Below, one piece after another: positions 61,342 to 64,000 of a DNA stretch of 64,000 bases (within the stretch, counting starts at the first letter, position 1; every line of letters starts with the position of its first letter). Below the pieces are notes generated by a model, which saw only the letters and a list, made by a program, of their open reading frames with translations, searched no databases and was not told the origin of the DNA. The stretch spans positions 62,001 through 126,000 of the forward strand of contig NZ_AOGW02000023.1 of NCBI RefSeq assembly GCF_000332495.1, given 5' to 3'. A program made the translations under genes and the position numbers. Origin of the DNA: Leptospira terpstrae serovar Hualin str. LT 11-33 = ATCC 700639 (GTDB taxonomy: Bacteria > Spirochaetota > Leptospiria > Leptospirales > Leptospiraceae).

Positions 61342-62151
61342 AAACAAAGGCAATGGGGTAGGTTTTTTGATAAAACCTGCCTCAATCGCTCGTTTCAAAA
61401 GATATTCCACGGCTCCGTGCCCTTCTTCTCCTAAATTTTTTGTGAATTCATTTACATACAAATTAATATGAGATTTGATTACCGCATCATCTTTGTTTTG
61501 CGAATTGAAGCGAATGTAATCCATCATTTCTTTGGGTTCTAAGTAAGCGTCGCTAAGGCTTTTTCTTAGATTGGTTTGGAACTGGAGAGCCTCAACTTTT
61601 TGTATGTCGCGGCGGATGGCAATGGCGCCTAAAGGAATGGGATAACCGGTAGATTCCTCCCACCATTCTCCAAGATCCACTACCTTTTCCATTCCTCGTT
61701 CTTCGTAGGTAAATCTTTCTTCATGAATGATTACACCAAGGCTATCTTCCTCACTCATCACTTTCGGAATGATTTCATCATAACGTAATGCTGTTGGAGT
61801 GTGTTTTCCATTCGTATATAAAGACAAAAGTAGGTTAGCTGTAGTTAACATCCCTGGAATGTAAAGTTTTTTGTAATTGGTAAGATCAGTTTTGGAATTC
61901 TTCTTTCGGACAAGTAAAGGGCCACAACCTCTCCCGAGAGCCGATCCTGTTTCCAGTAAAATATATTTGTCGATGATTTGAAAGTAGGCGGCAAACGAAA
62001 GTTTTGTGACAGGAAATTTACCCTGGAAAGCAAATTCGTTCAGGTTCTCTACGTCATATAATTCTTCTTTTACAGGATAACTGGCGTTACGGGTCAAGTG
62101 GTAGAAGAGGAAAGTATCATTGGGGCATGGGGAATAGGCAAGAGATATCAT
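61327..62151 (-). CDS. mqnD: 1,4-dihydroxy-6-naphthoate synthase (futalosine pathway)
   Basis: The 274-residue enzyme converts cyclic de-hypoxanthine futalosine to 1,4-dihydroxy-6-naphthoate in menaquinone synthesis by the futalosine route. It opens with the family signature LAYSPCPNDTFLFYHL and has TKLSFAAYFQI, GSALGRGCGPLLV and WWEESTGYPIPLGAIAIRRD. Its ATG overlaps the stop codon of the membrane protein gene at 62148 by four bases, and its end overlaps the tail-fibre-like gene convergently by 15 bases. Menaquinone made this way fits Leptospira. Confidence 0.93.
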   Translation of the reverse strand: MISLAYSPCPNDTFLFYHLTRNASYPVKEELYDVENLNEFAFQGKFPVTKLSFAAYFQIIDKYILLETGSALGRGCGPLLVRKKNSKTDLTNYKKLYIPGMLTTANLLLSLYTNGKHTPTALRYDEIIPKVMSEEDSLGVIIHEERFTYEERGMEKVVDLGEWWEESTGYPIPLGAIAIRRDIQKVEALQFQTNLRKSLSDAYLEPKEMMDYIRFNSQNKDDAVIKSHINLYVNEFTKNLGEEGHGAVEYLLKRAIEAGFIKKPTPLPLFLGES

Positions 62152-63311
62152 GGACTTAAGAAAAACTCCTTGGTGGGTGTGATCCAGAGGATCCGGATGA
62201 TTAAAAATAAGAACAAGGTAATCGAAATACCTAGAAATAAACGTAAAAATGGTCTTTTTAGAGCCCCTTCTAGTAATAAGGAAAAAGGCAAAATGAGTGT
62301 GAACATCCGGCTTAAGTTATCGAATGATCGCCAATACCCTTCTTCTGCAATGAGGATTACAAACAAACTTCCAAATATCGGAATGAGTAGAGGGATATTG
62401 TTGGAAAAGGATTCTTTCAGTGATTGTAAACTGACGACAGAAAGTGCGATAAAAGAGATAAAAAAGAGAATTTTTGGGAACTCTTTTGGTTTGAACTGAA
62501 AAGATCCAGCATCGTAGAAACTTTTACAAAAACCGAATAGCGGGAAGTCTGTCATATCCCGAAATCCAAGAGGATTGGTTCCCAAGTGGTTTGGAGGTTG
62601 TATCCTGCCGTAAGCCACCAAACAAAGAAATGCGACACCAGGAAGGGAATAAAGTAAAACTTCTCTTCCTCTCTTTTCAAGAAGAGCCTTGTACACAATG
62701 GGTATAAGAAATAAGACACCTAACTCGCGAGTGATAACCATTAGTAGAAAAAAGAAAACTGCGAGAAGGTCTTTTTTGTTTTTAAAGAAGTAGAAAGCTA
62801 TGATTCCAAAGCTGACAAAGAGAGAATCGGCTACAAGAAGTAGATTTGCATTTAAAGAGTAAGGAGAAAATAGATAAAAGACAATAAACCATTTTTTTGA
62901 TTCTGGAAGTAGAGAGTACAAACAAAAGACGGAGGCGGAAAATGTTAACAGCAAAAACAAAAGAGTGATTAAGGGATAATTGGAAAATCCAACTGCATGG
63001 GAAACGGCACCCGCAAAGAGAGAAAGTCCCATTCTGTGAAAGCGGAAATGGTAAGAATCTACGATAAGATCCCAGTCGCCACCAACAAACAAATCTTTTG
63101 CGAGAAAATAGAAAAACTGACCGTCGTAACCACCTGATCTGTAGATTACAAATTGTGGATCAACAAGGTTTGGATTGATTTCGTAAAAACCTTCCCAAAT
63201 CCCAATCAGAGCGGAAAGGGAGTGTTCGTAAGGAGCTGTTTTGAAGTAGATGAGTCCCCCTACTCCTAAAAGGAAAAAAATCAATAAAAACCAAAGTTGG
63301 TGCCGTTTCAC
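62148..63311 (-). CDS. Polytopic membrane protein, possible GT-C-type glycosyltransferase
   Basis: The product has about ten hydrophobic spans. The motif FVIYRSGGYDGQFFYFLAKDLF after the first span resembles the conserved opening loop of a family of surface-glycopolymer membrane proteins (AZOBR_p60025-like), which are GT-C-fold relatives. The start is uncertain: GTG at 63311 (387 residues) is preceded by ATGGAAGT, and a TTG at 63326 adds five codons without a ribosome site. It is upstream of and coupled to mqnD by a four-base overlap, though a functional link to menaquinone is not obvious. Confidence 0.7.
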   Translation of the reverse strand: MKRHQLWFLLIFFLLGVGGLIYFKTAPYEHSLSALIGIWEGFYEINPNLVDPQFVIYRSGGYDGQFFYFLAKDLFVGGDWDLIVDSYHFRFHRMGLSLFAGAVSHAVGFSNYPLITLLFLLLTFSASVFCLYSLLPESKKWFIVFYLFSPYSLNANLLLVADSLFVSFGIIAFYFFKNKKDLLAVFFFLLMVITRELGVLFLIPIVYKALLEKRGREVLLYSLPGVAFLCLVAYGRIQPPNHLGTNPLGFRDMTDFPLFGFCKSFYDAGSFQFKPKEFPKILFFISFIALSVVSLQSLKESFSNNIPLLIPIFGSLFVILIAEEGYWRSFDNLSRMFTLILPFSLLLEGALKRPFLRLFLGISITLFLFLIIRILWITPTKEFFLSP

Positions 63312-63402
63312 ACTTCCATTTTGCAAAATTTAACAGATTCGAAAAGGAATTTCTCTGGAATTTTACGAAGATTCTGACAGTTTGTATCCAAAGTTGGGGC
63401 AA

Positions 63403-64000
63403 ATGAAAGAAGTTCTCGTTACAATCCAAAGTGTTTATCAATATTTAGAAAAACTTGGCCCCAAAAAATCCTTCCAGATTTTGAAAAATCTGGGTTATGA
63501 AAAGTTACTTTCGTTAACCGGAAAGGTTCCTAAAGAAAGACTAATAGTTCTTACTCAAAAGTTAAGTGAAGATACTGTTGTGGAACTAGTAAAACAAATT
63601 CCGGAAAAGATCCTCGTGGAGATGATTCGCGAGAATGATGACGATGATTTGGTATATTTTATCCACTCCCTGCCCATGGAGGATTTAGCCCTTGTTTCGC
63701 GGAGCATTCCTCCACATGATGTAGGGTTACTCGCAAAAACTTTGGGTAAAGAGACCAGTGTAGAAATTTTGAAAACTTTAGGAATTCAAAAGTCCATTGC
63801 ACTTCTAAAAGAAATTCCAATGAAAGATTTTCTTTGGTTGGTAGATGAAATCCATGTAGGGCCAGTCATCCAACTTGTTAGCGAACTTTCAGTAGCGGAT
63901 TGTAAGAAATGGATCAAACAACGAGGCCTTGCGGAACTTCCTATACTCGTAAAATTCTTTGGAGTCACCAATGCTCTTGTGATTTTTAAAAAACTGGGGA
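63403..64000 (+). CDS. MgtE-N-like helical-repeat protein, 3' truncated by window edge
   Basis: An open frame starts with ATG at 63403, after TTGGGGCAA, and runs to the window end without a stop; about 199 residues are visible. It consists of short amphipathic helices in tandem (VVELVKQIPEKILVEMIREND, LVYFIHSLPMEDLALVSRSIPPHDVGLLAKTLG, SIALLKEIPMKDFLWLVDEIH), the superhelical pattern of MgtE N-terminal domains, but no membrane part is visible yet. It is divergent from the membrane protein gene at 63311, so the 91-base gap holds its promoter. Whether it is a magnesium transporter or a soluble relative cannot be told. Confidence 0.65.
   Translation, partial: MKEVLVTIQSVYQYLEKLGPKKSFQILKNLGYEKLLSLTGKVPKERLIVLTQKLSEDTVVELVKQIPEKILVEMIRENDDDDLVYFIHSLPMEDLALVSRSIPPHDVGLLAKTLGKETSVEILKTLGIQKSIALLKEIPMKDFLWLVDEIHVGPVIQLVSELSVADCKKWIKQRGLAELPILVKFFGVTNALVIFKKLG

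Noticed and set aside
1..64000. tRNA, rRNA or insertion-sequence genes
   Set aside because: No cloverleaf with conserved TTCGANNC arm, no rRNA-like sequence and no transposase-like protein was found by eye; a covariance search would be needed to exclude them fully.

Overview
The window looks like a piece of a Leptospira genome, most likely its second chromosome around that replicon's origin. Supporting signs are the moderate-low GC, many lipoproteins with spirochaete-type lipoboxes, FlgO-like and Omp85-like envelope proteins, a yeast/archaeal-type aspartate-semialdehyde dehydrogenase and a futalosine-pathway MqnD. A plasmid-style parA-parB-rep module lies close to asd and aconitase, two genes reported on chromosome II of Leptospira. 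The species cannot be fixed from the sequence alone. No tRNA, rRNA, insertion sequence or CRISPR array was seen.

0-24 kb: a 5'-truncated DEAD-box helicase; a minus-strand lipid-modification set (SDR, DUF1295, CFA-type methyltransferase); an MDR oxidoreductase; an outer-membrane porin flanked by two copies of a 46-bp repeat; a decayed BtrH_N/DUF4872 gene next to a ZIP transporter; epmA; an orphan OmpR-type regulator followed by small membrane proteins; an ArsR-SRPBCC-DUF1801-DoxX operon with a palindromic operator; pnuC; a J-domain-like protein with a methyltransferase; aconitase with a clear terminator; a FlgO-like lipoprotein; queA. 23.4-30.6 kb: a plus-strand envelope-glycan operon (GT87, GT4-like transferase, membrane proteins, MBOAT plus SGNH-type partner, MazG-like enzyme).

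30.6-39.3 kb: the most striking operon, read on the minus strand with overlaps or gaps of a few bases: membrane MCP-like receptor, exported caspase-like protease with an EF-hand loop, three paralogous kelch-repeat lipoproteins, and a 240-residue protein of unknown function. 39.4-42.4 kb: pirin with an 18-bp perfect palindrome in its promoter, then an exported beta-carbonic anhydrase, SbtA-type bicarbonate transporter and SbtB PII-like regulator. 42.4-51.6 kb: Omp85-like protein, pyruvate kinase, a large coiled protein, asd, a second SGNH/MBOAT pair and a small zinc-ribbon protein.

51.6-52.45 kb is a gene-poor stretch packed with inverted repeats. 52.45-58.8 kb is the replicon core: a frameshifted secreted protein, an unknown protein, a degenerate AAA/Fis regulator, twin 14-bp palindromes, parA, parB and a replication-initiator-like gene. 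The rep leader carries a strong promoter, iteron-like repeats and a probable antisense RNA with its own promoter and terminator. 58.8-64 kb: a discoidin plus 8x32-residue tail-fibre-like repeat protein, mqnD, a polytopic membrane protein, and a 3'-truncated helical-repeat protein running off the end.
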